Assembly: GCF_000425365.1 (NCBI RefSeq)
Contig: NZ_AUDH01000009.1
Coordinates: 56,002-120,001, forward strand
Reading direction: 5' to 3'
DNA: 64,000 bases
Source of the DNA: Rubritepida flocculans DSM 14296
GTDB lineage: Bacteria > Pseudomonadota > Alphaproteobacteria > Acetobacterales > Acetobacteraceae
Part shown: piece after piece, positions 47,617-57,616 of the stretch
Layout: each line of letters opens with the position of its first letter
How positions within the stretch are numbered: position 1 is the first letter of the stretch
Made by a program: the position numbers and the translations under genes
The notes under the pieces: generated by a model
Told to the model about the DNA's origin: nothing
What the model saw: only the letters and a program-made list of their open reading frames with translations
Database searches by the model: none

Positions 47617-49698
47617 GTGGCGCGCACCCCGCTCGAGAAGATCCGCAACATCGGCATCACCGCGCACATCGACGCGGGGAAGACCACCACGACCGAGCGC
47701 ATCCTCTACTACACCGGCAAGAGCCACAAGATCGGCGAGGTGCACGACGGCAACACCACGACCGACTACATGGAGCAGGAGCGCGAGCGGGGCATCACCA
47801 TCACCTCCGCCGCCGTGACGGCCGAGTGGAAGGGCCACCGCATCAACATCATCGACACGCCGGGCCACATCGACTTCAACATCGAGGTGAACCGCTCCCT
47901 GCGCGTGCTCGACGGCGCGGTGTTCATCATCGAGGGCGTGGCCGGCGTGCAGCCGCAGTCCGAGACGAACTGGCGCCTCGCGGACCGCTACAACGTCCCG
48001 CGCATCATCTACATCAACAAGCTGGACCGCACCGGCGCGGATTTCTACCGTGCCGCGGCCACCCTGACCGAGAAGCTCGGCATCAACTGGGTGGCGCTGC
48101 AGCTTCCCATCGGCATCGAGGACACGCTGAAGGGCGTGGTGGACCTCGTGACCATGAAGGCGCTGATCTGGGAGGGCGACGAGCTCGGCGCGAAGTTCCA
48201 TGAGGCCGAGATCCCGGCCGACCTCCAGGAGAAGGCGGCCGAGTACCGCCAGAAGCTGCTCGACACCGCCGTGGGCGTGGACGAGGCGGCGATGGAGGAA
48301 TACTTCGAGAAGGGCGACGTCTCGGTCGAGACGCTGAAGCGCTGCATCAAGAAGGGCACCATCTCGGGCGAGTTCCGCCCGGTGCTCTGCGGCTCCTCCT
48401 TCAAGAACAAGGGCGTGCAGCCGCTGCTCGACGCGGTGATCGACTACCTCCCGAGCCCGGTGGACATCGAGGGCATCAAGGTCGCCCCCGAGGAGGGCCA
48501 GGACGAGAGCAGCGACCGCCGCGTGATCCCGGTGACCGAGGACGGGCCCTTCGCCGGCCTCGCCTTCAAGATCATCAACGACAAGTACGGCAACCTCACC
48601 TTCGTGCGCGTCTATCGCGGCGTGCTGCGCTCCGGCGACCAGGTGCTGAACACCACCAAGGGCCACAAGGAGCGCGTCGGCCGCATGTTCCAGATGCACG
48701 CCGACAAGCGCGAGGAGATCAAGGAGGTCTTCGCCGGCGACATCGCGGCCTTCGTGGGCCTGAAGGACACCGGCACGGGCGACACGCTGGCCTCCCAGGA
48801 GGATCCGGTGGTGCTCGAGCGCATGGCCTTCCCGGTGCCGGTGATCGACATCTCCGTGGAGCCCAAGACCAAGGACGCCATCGAGAAGATGACGCTCGGC
48901 CTGCAGAAGCTGGCGGGCGAGGACCCCTCGCTGCGCCTGCGCACCGACCAGGAGACGGGCCAGACCATCCTCTCCGGCATGGGCGAGCTGCACCTCGAGA
49001 TCATCATCGACCGGCTGAAGCGCGAGTACGGCGTGGACGCCAACATCGGCGCCCCGCAGGTGGCCTATCGCGAGACGATCACCAAGCCGCACACCGAGGT
49101 CTACACCCACAAGAAGCAGACCGGCGGCTCGGGCCAGTTCGCCGAGGTGAAGATCACCTTCGAGCCGCTGGAGCGGAACCAGGGCATCGAGTTCGTCAAC
49201 GCCGTGGTGGGCGGCGCGGTGCCGAAGGAGTACATCCCGGCGGTCGAGAAGGGCATCAAGGTGCAGGCCGACACGGGCGTGCTGGCCGGCTTCCCGACGG
49301 TGGACTTCCGCTTCACCCTGGTGGACGGCAAGTACCATGACGTGGACTCCTCCGCGCTCGCCTTCGAGATCGCGGCCAAGGCCTGCTTCCGCGAGGGCAT
49401 GAAGAAGGCCGGCCCCGTGATCCTCGAGCCGATCATGGACGTGGAGGTGACCACGCCCCAGGACCATGTCGGCGACGTGGTGGGCGACCTGAACCGCCGC
49501 CGCGGCGTGATCCAGAGCCAGGACATGGCGGGCACCTCGGTCATCGTGCGGGCGCATGTGCCGCTGAAGGAGATGTTCGGCTACATCTCCAACCTGCGCG
49601 GCATGACGAAGGGGCGCGCCTCCTTCTCCATGCAGTTCCACCACTACGATCCGGTGCCGCGCAACGTCGCCGACGAGATCATGGCCAAGGCGGGCTGA
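47617..49698 (+). CDS. fusA: Elongation factor G
   Basis: 693-residue translational GTPase that drives ribosome translocation. G1 AHIDAGKT (16-23), switch I with [22 protein letters not shown]3 DTPGH, NKLD for guanine, then domains II-V including [15 protein letters not shown] and [14 protein letters not shown] start with GGAGG eight bases before. Residues such as TTTDYM (housekeeping EF-G usually ATMDWM) and INKLDR differ from the common sequence. There is no rpsL, rpsG or tuf around it, so it may be a second EF-G paralogue. Confidence 0.93.
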   Translation: MARTPLEKIRNIGITAHIDAGKTTTTERILYYTGKSHKIGEVHDGNTTTDYMEQERERGITITSAAVTAEWKGHRINIIDTPGHIDFNIEVNRSLRVLDGAVFIIEGVAGVQPQSETNWRLADRYNVPRIIYINKLDRTGADFYRAAATLTEKLGINWVALQLPIGIEDTLKGVVDLVTMKALIWEGDELGAKFHEAEIPADLQEKAAEYRQKLLDTAVGVDEAAMEEYFEKGDVSVETLKRCIKKGTISGEFRPVLCGSSFKNKGVQPLLDAVIDYLPSPVDIEGIKVAPEEGQDESSDRRVIPVTEDGPFAGLAFKIINDKYGNLTFVRVYRGVLRSGDQVLNTTKGHKERVGRMFQMHADKREEIKEVFAGDIAAFVGLKDTGTGDTLASQEDPVVLERMAFPVPVIDISVEPKTKDAIEKMTLGLQKLAGEDPSLRLRTDQETGQTILSGMGELHLEIIIDRLKREYGVDANIGAPQVAYRETITKPHTEVYTHKKQTGGSGQFAEVKITFEPLERNQGIEFVNAVVGGAVPKEYIPAVEKGIKVQADTGVLAGFPTVDFRFTLVDGKYHDVDSSALAFEIAAKACFREGMKKAGPVILEPIMDVEVTTPQDHVGDVVGDLNRRRGVIQSQDMAGTSVIVRAHVPLKEMFGYISNLRGMTKGRASFSMQFHHYDPVPRNVADEIMAKAG

Positions 49699-49718
49699 GG
49701 CCCGCCGCGCCTGCCCGG

Positions 49719-50789
49719 ATGCCGATCAGCCGGGAAGAGGTGATCCTGGGCTATCGCCTCGTGCTGGGGCGATGGCCCGAGAGCGAGGAGGTCATCGCCG
49801 CCCACGCCGCCGCGCATGACAGCGCGGAAGCCTTCGGGGAAAGCCTCCTCTCCTGCGAGGAGGGGCAGCGGCGTACGCAGCACGTGATGCACCCGCAGGT
49901 CATGCGGCGGCTGGGCCTCGGCCCGGCCGACATCGAGGATCTGCGCGCCGCGAGCGGCCTGAGCTGGCCCCCGCCCCGGCCCGGTTTCGTCTCCGACTTC
50001 ACCGGCATCTACACCCGGCTCTCGCTGGTGGGGCTGCCGCCCGGCCATGACGGGCGGCATTGCCCGCTGCCCATCCCCTCCGACTTCCACGCCGAGGCGG
50101 TGGAGTGGCTCGCGCTGCTGCGCGCGCTGGGCGCCTCGCGCGAGCGCTTCGTGATGGCGGAGCTCGGCGCCGGCTGGGGGCCCTGGACCGCCGCCGCCCA
50201 TGCGCTGGCCCGGCGTCACGGGGTGGCGGAGCGCCGCTTCTACGCCGTCGAGGCCGAGGCGCGGAACCTCGCACGGCTGCGCACCCATCTGGCCGACAAC
50301 GCCATCCCCGAGGAGGAGGTGGTGGTGCTGGATGCGGTGCTGACGCCGGAACCGGGCGAGGTGCTCTGGACCGAGCGGCCCGAAACGGCGGGCCCCGACT
50401 ACGGCAACCGCGCCCGCCGGCCCGGCGAGCCCGATTACCGCGGCTTCGAGGCCTTCGAGGGGGCGGCGGCGCGCCCCGGCCTGCCCTTCGCGGAGTTCCT
50501 GGCGCGGGAGCCGCAATGGGACTTCGTCCACATGGACGTGCAGGGCTGGGAGGAGCGCCTTTGCCGCGCCGCCCTGCCGGTGCTGGAGGAGCGGGTGCGC
50601 TTCCTTCTCCTCGCCACCCATTCCAAGGCGCTGGACGCCGCCTGTTTCGAGATGTTCCACGCGGCGGGCTGGCACATGCTCGCCAATCTCGGCCCGGTGG
50701 TCGGCCATGCGCCGGGCGCGCCGAGCGTGGAGGCGCTCACCATCTGCGACGGCACGCAGTTCTGGCGCAACCCGCGCCTCGTGGGGTGA
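49719..50789 (+). CDS. FkbM family methyltransferase
   Basis: 356 residues. The N-terminal third (EEVILGYRLVLGRWPESEEV) is an extension seen in glycan-related proteins. From about residue 140 a SAM-dependent fold: FVMAELGAGWGPWTAAAHAL (motif I), FYAVEAEARNLARLRTHL and the FkbM hallmark WDFVHMDVQGWEERLCRA. FkbM enzymes O-methylate sugars or small molecules. Starts 20 bp after fusA, but a functional link is unlikely. Confidence 0.83.
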   Translation: MPISREEVILGYRLVLGRWPESEEVIAAHAAAHDSAEAFGESLLSCEEGQRRTQHVMHPQVMRRLGLGPADIEDLRAASGLSWPPPRPGFVSDFTGIYTRLSLVGLPPGHDGRHCPLPIPSDFHAEAVEWLALLRALGASRERFVMAELGAGWGPWTAAAHALARRHGVAERRFYAVEAEARNLARLRTHLADNAIPEEEVVVLDAVLTPEPGEVLWTERPETAGPDYGNRARRPGEPDYRGFEAFEGAAARPGLPFAEFLAREPQWDFVHMDVQGWEERLCRAALPVLEERVRFLLLATHSKALDAACFEMFHAAGWHMLANLGPVVGHAPGAPSVEALTICDGTQFWRNPRLVG

Positions 50790-50814
50790 GGCGGGCGACG
50801 GTCGCGCCCGGGCA

Positions 50815-52248
50815 TCACGGCCCGCGCGCGAGGAAGCCCCGCCCGCCGCCCGCCTGCGGGCGCTTGCGGCCCTGATCGCCGCCGCGGCCCTGCGGGGCCG
50901 GGGCGTGGTGGCCGCCGCGCGGCCCCTGCGGCTTGGCGTGCTGGCCGCCGCGCTGCTCCTGCTGGCGCGGGTGCTGGGCGCGGGGGTCGGCCCCGCGATG
51001 ATCGGCCGGGCGGGGCTCGTGGTGCCGCGGCTCCTTCTGGCGCTGCGGCTGGCCGCCAGGCCCGCCGCGCCCGCGCTGCGGCCGCTGCGGCGTCGCGCGG
51101 TCGTTCAGCGGGGCGCTGCGGTCGGCGCGCATGTCCTCGAGCGGGATGCGCTGGCGCGTGGTGCGCTCGATGGCGCGCAGAAGGCCGAGCTCGTCGGGCG
51201 CGACCAGCGCGATGGCCTCGCCCGAGGCGCCGGCGCGCGCGGTGCGGCCGATGCGGTGCACATAGGTCTCGGGCACCTCGGGCAGCTCGTGCTGGATCAC
51301 GTGCGTCACCTCCGGCACGTCGATCCCGCGCGCGGCGATGTCGGTCGCGACCAGGATGGGCGCGCGGCCGGACTTGAACTCGGCGAGCGCGCGCTCGCGC
51401 TGGCTCTGGCCCTTGTTGCCGTGGATGGCGTTGGCGAAGAGCCCGTCCTGCTCCAGCGCCTTCACGATCTTGTCGGCGCCGTGCTTGGTGCGGGCGAAGA
51501 CGAGGGTGCGCCCCACCCCCTCCCCGCGCAGGATGTCGGCCAGCGCGGCGCGCTTCCGCCCGCCCTCGAGCAGGATGGCGCGCTGGTTCACCCGCTCGGC
51601 CGTGGTGGCGACGGGCGTGACCTCCACGCGCGCCGGGTCGTTCAGCATCTCGGCGGCCAGCGAGGCGATGTCGGCGGGCATGGTGGCGCTGAAGAACAGC
51701 GTCAGCCGCTGCTTGGGCACCTGGCGCACGATCTGCCGCGCCGCGGGCAGGAAGCCGCGGTCGAGCATCTGGTCGGCCTCGTCCAGCACCAGCACCTCGG
51801 TCATGTCGAGGCGCGCGTGGCGCGTCTGCAGGTGGTCGATCAGCCGGCCCGGCGTGGCCACCAGCACGTCCACCCCGCGGGCGAGCGCGCGCTGCTGCGG
51901 CGCATGGCCCACGCCGCCGAAGACGGTGGCGATGGAGAGCGGCAGGTGCTTCGCATAGGCCTTGAAGCTGTCGGCGATCTGGCTGGCGAGTTCGCGGGTG
52001 GGCGAGAGCACCAGCACGCGGCAGCCGCCGCGCGCCACGCGGCCCGGGTTGCTGGCCAGGCGGTGCAGGATGGGCAGGGCGAAGGCGGCGGTCTTGCCGG
52101 TGCCGGTCTGGGCGATGCCCAGCACGTCGCGCCCCGCGAGCGCCTGCGGGATGGCCTGGGCCTGGATGGGGGTGGGGGTGGTGTAGCCGGCCTCCTCCAG
52201 CGCCGCGAGGATGCGGGGATGGAGGCCGAGTTCTGCGAAGGAGGTCAT
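50815..52248 (-). CDS. DEAD-box RNA helicase (RhlE-like)
   Basis: 477 residues. Q motif FAELGLHPRILAALEEAGY, motif I AQTGTGKT, PTRELA, VLDEADQMLDRG, SATM, DIAARGIDVPEV and HRIGRTARAG. The 110-residue C-terminal tail is rich in Gly, Gln, Arg, His and Pro, as in RhlE, and probably binds RNA. Role in ribosome assembly or RNA turnover. Preceded by a long untranslated region. Second DEAD-box gene in this window. Confidence 0.9.
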   Translation of the reverse strand: MTSFAELGLHPRILAALEEAGYTTPTPIQAQAIPQALAGRDVLGIAQTGTGKTAAFALPILHRLASNPGRVARGGCRVLVLSPTRELASQIADSFKAYAKHLPLSIATVFGGVGHAPQQRALARGVDVLVATPGRLIDHLQTRHARLDMTEVLVLDEADQMLDRGFLPAARQIVRQVPKQRLTLFFSATMPADIASLAAEMLNDPARVEVTPVATTAERVNQRAILLEGGRKRAALADILRGEGVGRTLVFARTKHGADKIVKALEQDGLFANAIHGNKGQSQRERALAEFKSGRAPILVATDIAARGIDVPEVTHVIQHELPEVPETYVHRIGRTARAGASGEAIALVAPDELGLLRAIERTTRQRIPLEDMRADRSAPLNDRATPQRPQRGRGGPGGQPQRQKEPRHHEPRPADHRGADPRAQHPRQQEQRGGQHAKPQGPRGGHHAPAPQGRGGDQGRKRPQAGGGRGFLARGP

Positions 52249-52561
52249 GCGTGTTCCAGTGGCGCGGCGCCGCCGGGCGGCCCGCGTGAGATCAGGGTGG
52301 ACACCCCGCGTGGCTGGGTTGATCCGGGAGAGCGTCCGAGGGAGCCCGGCAGTTCGGCTGCCATATGCGGCCCTCAGCCGAGGGCGAGGCGCCGCTCACG
52401 CGGCCGGGTCCGGGCGGGAACACCCCGCCAACACCGCCCACATGGGCCATCGCGGCGCGTTCCGCAAGCGACATCCGCGTGACGGAACGCGGGGCAGGGT
52501 TGCGGGGCGATGCCGGCGGCCGCGCCGTCCTCCCGCAACTCGGCCACTGCGGCCGGCGCTA
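52249..52561. other. 313-bp gap between the RhlE-like helicase and acylphosphatase genes
   Basis: No convincing gene. It holds a perfect 8-bp inverted repeat (GCGTTCCG at 52457-52464, CGGAACGC at 52483-52490). Part is probably the 5' leader of the helicase transcript and part the 3' end of the acylphosphatase transcript, since both run on the minus strand. Confidence 0.5.
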
Positions 52562-52840
52562 TCAGACGGTGGGCAGGCGGTGGAAGCCGGGTTCGGCCGG
52601 CGGCTCGGCGAAGCGTTCCTCGATCGCCTCGACGCGGGCCAGCGGGGGGCCGCGCCGGCAGGCCGCCAGCACGGCGGCGAGCGCGTCCGCCTCGCCGCAG
52701 AGCAGCGCCTCCACCGCCCCGTCGCGCCGGTTGCGCACCCAGCCCTGAAGCCCGTGCCGCCCGGCCTCGCGCAGCAGCCAGTCGCGGAACCCCACGCCCT
52801 GCACGCGCCCGGTGATGCGGATCAGGCGCGCGCTGTTCAT
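52562..52840 (-). CDS. Acylphosphatase
   Basis: 92 residues, standard size. Hydrolyses acyl phosphates. The phosphate loop GRVQGVGFRDWLLREA contains catalytic Arg19, and GWVRNRRDGAVEA contains catalytic Asn37. ATG start at MNSARLIRITG; the frame upstream is not conserved. Downstream of the ATP12 gene (34 bp) on the same strand. Confidence 0.93.
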   Translation of the reverse strand: MNSARLIRITGRVQGVGFRDWLLREAGRHGLQGWVRNRRDGAVEALLCGEADALAAVLAACRRGPPLARVEAIEERFAEPPAEPGFHRLPTV

Positions 52841-52874
52841 GGAGGAGAGCGCCCCTCCCGCCGCGCCCCTGGGC

Positions 52875-53579
52875 TCATGCCGCGGCGAGGTCCAGCAGCC
52901 GCGCCGCCTGGGCGAGATCGGCCGCCATCCGCTCACGCCGTGCCGCCGCCTCGGCGTCGAGCCCCCACAGCTCCTCCTGGTAGAGCTCGTCCAGACGGGC
53001 GAGGCGATGCGCCTCCTCCACCGCCAGCGCCCGCTCCAGCACGGCGAGCCCCAGCACCAGGCTGCCCAGGCCCGGCACCAGCACCCCGAGGGCCGAAAGC
53101 CGCAGCGGGTCCAGCGCCAGCAGCCGCCCGGACAACGCCGCCACCGCCGCGGGCGGCTGCGCGACGGGCATCAGCCCGGCGGTGACGGAGAGCCGCGCGC
53201 CCAGCCTGGCCGCCGCCCAGTCGAGCCAGGGCTGCCAGGCCTCGGCCTGGCGCGCCGCCAGATCGGGCTCGGTCGCGCGGTAGCAGAGCAGATCCGTCTC
53301 GGCGTATTTCGCCAGCGCCGCGACGGTGGCCTCCGGCGCGGGGGCGATGCGCTCGGCCGCCGTGCCGGCGAGGCGCGTCAGCGGCACATCCTCCCAGCGC
53401 ATCTCGCCGCCCGGGCCGCCCCCCGCCGACTGCCATTCGGCGGCCAGCGCCTCGGCCAGCGGCCGGGTGCGCACCGAGAGCGGCGCGCCGGAGGGCAGCC
53501 GCACCGGGCGGCCATCGAGATGCACGGCGAACCCCTCGCCCTCGGGGACGGCGCACGCCTCGTTCCAGAACCGTTTCAT
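52875..53579 (-). CDS. ATP12 family F1-ATPase assembly chaperone
   Basis: 234 residues. N-terminal MKRFWNEACAVPEGEGFAVHLDGRPVRLPSGAPL is the ATP12 signature, followed by AEWQSAGG, PLTRLAGTAAERI and TDLLCYRATEPDLAARQ. Found in alphaproteobacteria and mitochondria, where it helps assemble the F1 alpha subunit. This supports the alphaproteobacterial placement. Starts 13 bp after the AsmA stop. Confidence 0.9.
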   Translation of the reverse strand: MKRFWNEACAVPEGEGFAVHLDGRPVRLPSGAPLSVRTRPLAEALAAEWQSAGGGPGGEMRWEDVPLTRLAGTAAERIAPAPEATVAALAKYAETDLLCYRATEPDLAARQAEAWQPWLDWAAARLGARLSVTAGLMPVAQPPAAVAALSGRLLALDPLRLSALGVLVPGLGSLVLGLAVLERALAVEEAHRLARLDELYQEELWGLDAEAAARRERMAADLAQAARLLDLAAA

Positions 53580-53592
53580 GCCCGCCCTTCTA

Positions 53593-55638
53593 TCACCGGC
53601 CGAGCAGACCGCGCAGCAGGTTCCCCCCGGGCGGAGGCGGGCCGGGCTCCGGCGCGGCGCGGGGGGCGGGCAGGGGGCCCTCGGCCCCGCCGCGCGCCGC
53701 GCGCAGGGCGCCGGCGCAATCGGGCAGGGGCGGCGGCGGCGCCCCGCCCAGCGCCCCGGCGAGCAGCCCCGCCCCCTCCAGCCGCGGCTGCGCCAGGGTT
53801 CCCGTCACCGGCACCGGGGCGCGCAGCCGCACGCCCCCGAGGCGCAGATCGGCCAGCAGCCGCAGCGCCAGCGTCTCATCGGCCAGCCGGACCACTCCCT
53901 CCCCGCCGATCCGCCCCGCCGCCCCGTCGAGGAAGAGGGTGGAGAAGCGCAGCACCCCGCCCTCCGCCTCGCCCCGCAGGGCGAGGCAGGAGAGCGCCAC
54001 CCCCTGCGCAAGCTGCGGCGAGAGCTGCCCGAGGCTGCGCGCGAGGCCGCCGCCCAGCGCCCCGTCGATCACCGCGAGCCCGAAGACGCCGGTGAGGCTC
54101 GCGGCCATCTCGCGCGTGCCGCGCCCCTGGCCGCGCAGGTCGAAGGCGAGGTCGGCCCGGCCGTCGCTCGGCGCCCCGGCGCCCAGCCCGCGCAGGAAGG
54201 CCGCGAGTTCGAGTCCCTGCCCGCCGCCGGCCATCTGCAACGCGGGGATGGGGCGCGCCGCATCCGCCGTCGCCCACAGCGAAAGCCGCCCGCCGGGCAG
54301 AGAGAGCGCCAGCGGCTCCAGCCGCGCCTGGCCGGCGGCATTGACGAAGCGGCCCTCCACCTCGGTCAGCACGCGGGGCCCGTCCTCGATGCGGCCGAAG
54401 CGGAAGGCGAGATCGGCGTCGAAGCCGCGCAGCACTGAGAGATCGACGGGCACATCCGGGATCACCCGCGCCGGCCCGGGCATGGCAGCGGCTGGGGCGG
54501 CGGGTGTGGCGGCGGCGGGCGGCGGGCGCAGCGCGGCGAGGTCCAGCCGCTCCGAGCGCAGCGCGCCCGAAAAGCCGGGCCGCGGGGCGAGGGCCAGGAT
54601 CCCCTCTCCCGCCAGATCGCCGGCCGAGGCGCGCAGGGCGAGGCCGCGCAGCGCCAGCCGGCCCGCGCCCTCCGGCGCCAGCCTGGCCGCGCCCTCGATC
54701 CCGGTCAGCGCCGGCAGCGCCCGCCCCGCGAGCGGCGCGAGGGGCGCGAGGGCGGGCAGGGCGAGCTCCAGACGGAACACCCCTTCCCCTGCCGTCCTCA
54801 CTTCCAGCCGCCCGCCCGCCGGGGCGGCGCGCAGGGAAAGCGCGCCGAGCGCCCAGCCGCCCGGCCCGCGCCGGGCTTCCGCCTCGGCCGCGACGGGGCC
54901 CAGCGCCTCCAGCGGCCGGCCGGCCAGGGCGGAGAAACGCCCCGGCTCGGGCAGATCGAGTCGCGCCCGGGCCGCATCGGGCCCCGCCTCCAGCGCGAGG
55001 AGCGCGCCCTCCGCCTCCGCCGCGAGGCGCAGCCGGGCGGGCGGGGCCAGCTCGCCCGAGAGGGCGAGGGAGAGGCCGCGCCAGACGGCCCCCCCGGTCA
55101 GCGCGACCGGCGCGCCGGGCGCGGGCGATTCGGCGCGCAGCGCGGGCAGTTCCAGCAGCTCCGCCCCATGGCTCAGCCGCCAGCCGCGCAGCAGCACGCG
55201 GCGGATGTCCAGGGCGAGGGGCGTCTCGCCCCGCGCGGCGGCGGGGGCCGGGGGCGCGACGGGCGGCGGGGCGGCGGGCCCGGCCCAGGCGGCGGCGTCG
55301 AGCCGCAGCACGCCCTCCTCCAGCACGAGCTCCGTCACCTCGATCCGGCGCGAGAGCAGCGGGGCGAGGGCGAGGCGGAGTTCGGCCCGCGCGAGGCGCA
55401 GCGCGGGCGCGCCATCCGCCCCCGCCACGACGATCCGCGCCGCCTCGATCCGCGGCGCGAGGCCCGGCGCCCAGGAAAGCCCGCCCTCGATCCGCACCTC
55501 GCGGCCCAGGGCGCGGGCCGCCGCCCGCTCGGCCTCGGGGCGGAAGCGATCCGGGTCGAAGGCCAGCAGGAGCCCGAGCAGCGCGGCCAGCGGCAGGGCC
55601 AGCAGCAGCCCGGCCGCGAGGAGCAGGGCGCGTCTCAC
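53593..55638 (-). CDS. AsmA family protein
   Basis: 681 residues from GTG (VRRALLLAAGLLLALPLAALLGLLL, an inner-membrane anchor), overlapping the RluC-like stop by GTGA. After the anchor DRFRPEAERAAARALGREVRIEGGLSW is the AsmA N-terminal motif. Most of the protein is beta-rich, built of repeated strands with periodic Leu/Ala. The C-terminal DUF2125-like region includes LTGVFGLAVIDGALGGG and SLGQLSPQLAQG. AsmA-like proteins act in the periplasm in lipid or outer-membrane transport. Ends with a Pro-rich tail. Confidence 0.83.
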   Translation of the reverse strand: MRRALLLAAGLLLALPLAALLGLLLAFDPDRFRPEAERAAARALGREVRIEGGLSWAPGLAPRIEAARIVVAGADGAPALRLARAELRLALAPLLSRRIEVTELVLEEGVLRLDAAAWAGPAAPPPVAPPAPAAARGETPLALDIRRVLLRGWRLSHGAELLELPALRAESPAPGAPVALTGGAVWRGLSLALSGELAPPARLRLAAEAEGALLALEAGPDAARARLDLPEPGRFSALAGRPLEALGPVAAEAEARRGPGGWALGALSLRAAPAGGRLEVRTAGEGVFRLELALPALAPLAPLAGRALPALTGIEGAARLAPEGAGRLALRGLALRASAGDLAGEGILALAPRPGFSGALRSERLDLAALRPPPAAATPAAPAAAMPGPARVIPDVPVDLSVLRGFDADLAFRFGRIEDGPRVLTEVEGRFVNAAGQARLEPLALSLPGGRLSLWATADAARPIPALQMAGGGQGLELAAFLRGLGAGAPSDGRADLAFDLRGQGRGTREMAASLTGVFGLAVIDGALGGGLARSLGQLSPQLAQGVALSCLALRGEAEGGVLRFSTLFLDGAAGRIGGEGVVRLADETLALRLLADLRLGGVRLRAPVPVTGTLAQPRLEGAGLLAGALGGAPPPPLPDCAGALRAARGGAEGPLPAPRAAPEPGPPPPGGNLLRGLLGR

Positions 55639-56609
55639 GGCGTCCTGCGCGGCGGCCTGGGCGGGGGATTGGCGAAGCCGAAGAAGGCCATGGTCTCGGC
55701 CATATGGGGCGGGGCGGCGGCGGCCACATCGAGCCAGCCGCCCTCCGGGTGCGGCAGGCGCAGCGCGCGCGCGTGCAGGTGCAGCGCGCCGGACAGCCCC
55801 TCCAGATGCGCCGCCTGCCCGCCGTATTTGCCATCGCCCAGGATGGGACAGCCCAGCGCCTCGGCGCAGTGGACGCGAAGCTGGTGGGTGCGGCCCGTCA
55901 GCGGGCGCAACTCCAGCAGGGCGGCGCGGCGCTTGGCGCGGTCCAGCACGTCGTAGTCGGTAATGGCGCGGGCGGCGTCCCTGGCCCCCGGCGCGGCGGG
56001 GATGGTGCGCTCGCCCCGCGCGCCGTGCTCGCGCGCCAGCGCCATCTCGATGCGCCCGCCCGGGTGCGCGGGCTCGCCCACCACCACCGCCCAGTAGGTC
56101 TTGGCCACGTCCCGTCCGCGAAAGGCCCGGGCCAGGGCGGCCGCGGCCGGGGCGCTGCGCGCCAGCACCAGCACGCCCGAGGTGTCGCGGTCCAGGCGAT
56201 GCACGAGGCGGGGCTTCTCGCCTCCGAAGGCCAGCGCCTGCAGCATCCCGTCCAGGTGCCGCGCGATCCCGGGCCCGCCCTGCACGGCGAGGCCATGCGG
56301 CTTGTCGAGCACGATCACGCTGGCGTCGCGATGCAGCACCCGGGCCTGCAGGGCGCGCGCCTCCTCCTCCGGCACGGGGCGGGCGGCGGGCCTGGGCGCG
56401 GGGGTTTCGGGCAGGGGCGGCACGCGCACCTCCTGCCCGGCGAGGAGGCGCGTGCTCGCCTCGGCGCGCTTGCCGTCCACGCGGATCTGCCCGGTGCGGA
56501 GCATCTTCTGCAGCGCCCCCTGGGTGAGCGCCGGGAAGCGGCGCTTCAGCCAGCGGTCGAGGCGCGTGTCCGCCTCGGCGGGCGGCACGGTGAGGGGGGC
56601 GAGCGTCAT
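55635..56609 (-). CDS. RluA/RluC-family 23S rRNA pseudouridine synthase
   Basis: 324 residues. N-terminal S4 domain (LDRWLKRRFPALTQGALQKML, RTGQIRVDGKRA), then the catalytic domain with VIVLDKPHGLAVQGG, catalytic Asp140 in HRLDRDTSGVLVLA, and RTHQLRVHCAEALGCPILGD. Makes pseudouridine in large-subunit rRNA. Whether it is RluC or RluD cannot be fixed. Start at MTLAPLTV. Confidence 0.92.
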   Translation of the reverse strand: MTLAPLTVPPAEADTRLDRWLKRRFPALTQGALQKMLRTGQIRVDGKRAEASTRLLAGQEVRVPPLPETPAPRPAARPVPEEEARALQARVLHRDASVIVLDKPHGLAVQGGPGIARHLDGMLQALAFGGEKPRLVHRLDRDTSGVLVLARSAPAAAALARAFRGRDVAKTYWAVVVGEPAHPGGRIEMALAREHGARGERTIPAAPGARDAARAITDYDVLDRAKRRAALLELRPLTGRTHQLRVHCAEALGCPILGDGKYGGQAAHLEGLSGALHLHARALRLPHPEGGWLDVAAAAPPHMAETMAFFGFANPPPRPPRRTP

Positions 56610-56751
56610 GCGTGCTGGATAGCACGAAGGGGCGCGGGGGGCCTTCATGCCGGCGGCGGCTCTCTTCGACCGGCGATACGGTCTCGGTGGTCAGGCCGGG
56701 CGGCTCCGTCGCGACAGCCCGACGCGATGCCTCCCTGCGCGAATCTCCCGA

Positions 56752-57561
56752 TCAGCCGGCCAGGAAGGCGAGGGCGGCGGCGGCCACCGCCTCGGGCTGC
56801 TCGGAGATCAGGGAGTGGGTGGCGCGCGGGATCACCACCACCCGCGCATCCGGGATCGCGCCCGCCAGCGCCGTGACATTGGCGACGAAGGCGGGCTGCG
56901 TCTCCGCCCCCTGCAGCAGCAGGGTGGGGGCCCGGATCGCCTCCGCCTCGGCGCGCGCATAGGGGCGCCGCGCTTCGTGGATCTGGCCGAGCAGCGTGCG
57001 CGCATTGGCGCGGCTGATGGCCTTCTGCGCCTCGGGCCGGCGTTCCCAGGCGCCGGGGCCGCCGGTGTGCTCGGCGATGCGGCGCAGCCCCGCCTCCTCC
57101 TCGCCCGCGGCGATCAGCCGCGCGCCCTCCGCGAAGGCCGCGGCCTGGGCGTTCGCACCCGGCGCGCCGCCCAGGCTCGGGTCACGCTCGCCGCCCGGCT
57201 CTGCGAGGACGAGGCGGCGCACCAGGTCAGGGTGCTGCTGCGCCACGCGGAAGGCGATGTGCCCGCCGCGCGAATGGCCGAGCAGATCCGCGGGGCCCCG
57301 CCCCAGCGCGGCGAGGAAGGCGGCCACATCCGCGACATGGGTGGCGATGCGGAAATCCCCGCCCTCCTCCCAGGCGCCGGGCCAGCAATGGCGCAGGCTG
57401 AGCGCGAGCACGCGCCGCCCGCCAGCGGCAAGGGGCGCCATCATCGCGGCGAAGCTGCGCTGATCGCCCAGCGTGCCGTGCAGCAGCACGAGCGGCGGGC
57501 CATCGGCCGGGCCGGCCTCGGCGTAGTGGTGCGTGCGCCCCTCGGCGGTCAGGCTGGGCAT
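56752..57561 (-). CDS. Alpha/beta hydrolase
   Basis: 269 residues. LVLLHGTLGDQRSF (oxyanion), LLGHSRGGHIAFRVA (nucleophile Ser), an acid in the LLLQGAETQPAF region and RATHSLISEQPEAV for the histidine. Fits haloperoxidase- or 3-oxoadipate enol-lactonase-like hydrolases. The upstream side faces mgtA on the same strand (55 bp). The 140-bp gap to the RluC-like gene contains a GATACGGTC match to the repeat arm that may be chance. Confidence 0.85.
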   Translation of the reverse strand: MPSLTAEGRTHHYAEAGPADGPPLVLLHGTLGDQRSFAAMMAPLAAGGRRVLALSLRHCWPGAWEEGGDFRIATHVADVAAFLAALGRGPADLLGHSRGGHIAFRVAQQHPDLVRRLVLAEPGGERDPSLGGAPGANAQAAAFAEGARLIAAGEEEAGLRRIAEHTGGPGAWERRPEAQKAISRANARTLLGQIHEARRPYARAEAEAIRAPTLLLQGAETQPAFVANVTALAGAIPDARVVVIPRATHSLISEQPEAVAAAALAFLAG

Positions 57562-57616
57562 GGGTTTCCTCCGCGTCCTTGCGGGCGATGCTGCGCCGGC
57601 CCGCCCCGCGCGTCCA

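Noticed and set aside
52292..52474. A 60-codon minus-strand frame in the helicase leader region
   Set aside because: Low-complexity translation without motifs and no clear Shine-Dalgarno. More likely untranslated leader.
56672..56682. GATACGGTC match to the module A arm in the gap between the RluC-like and hydrolase genes
   Set aside because: Only nine bases match, there is no second arm, and no other module is nearby. It may be chance or a very old remnant.
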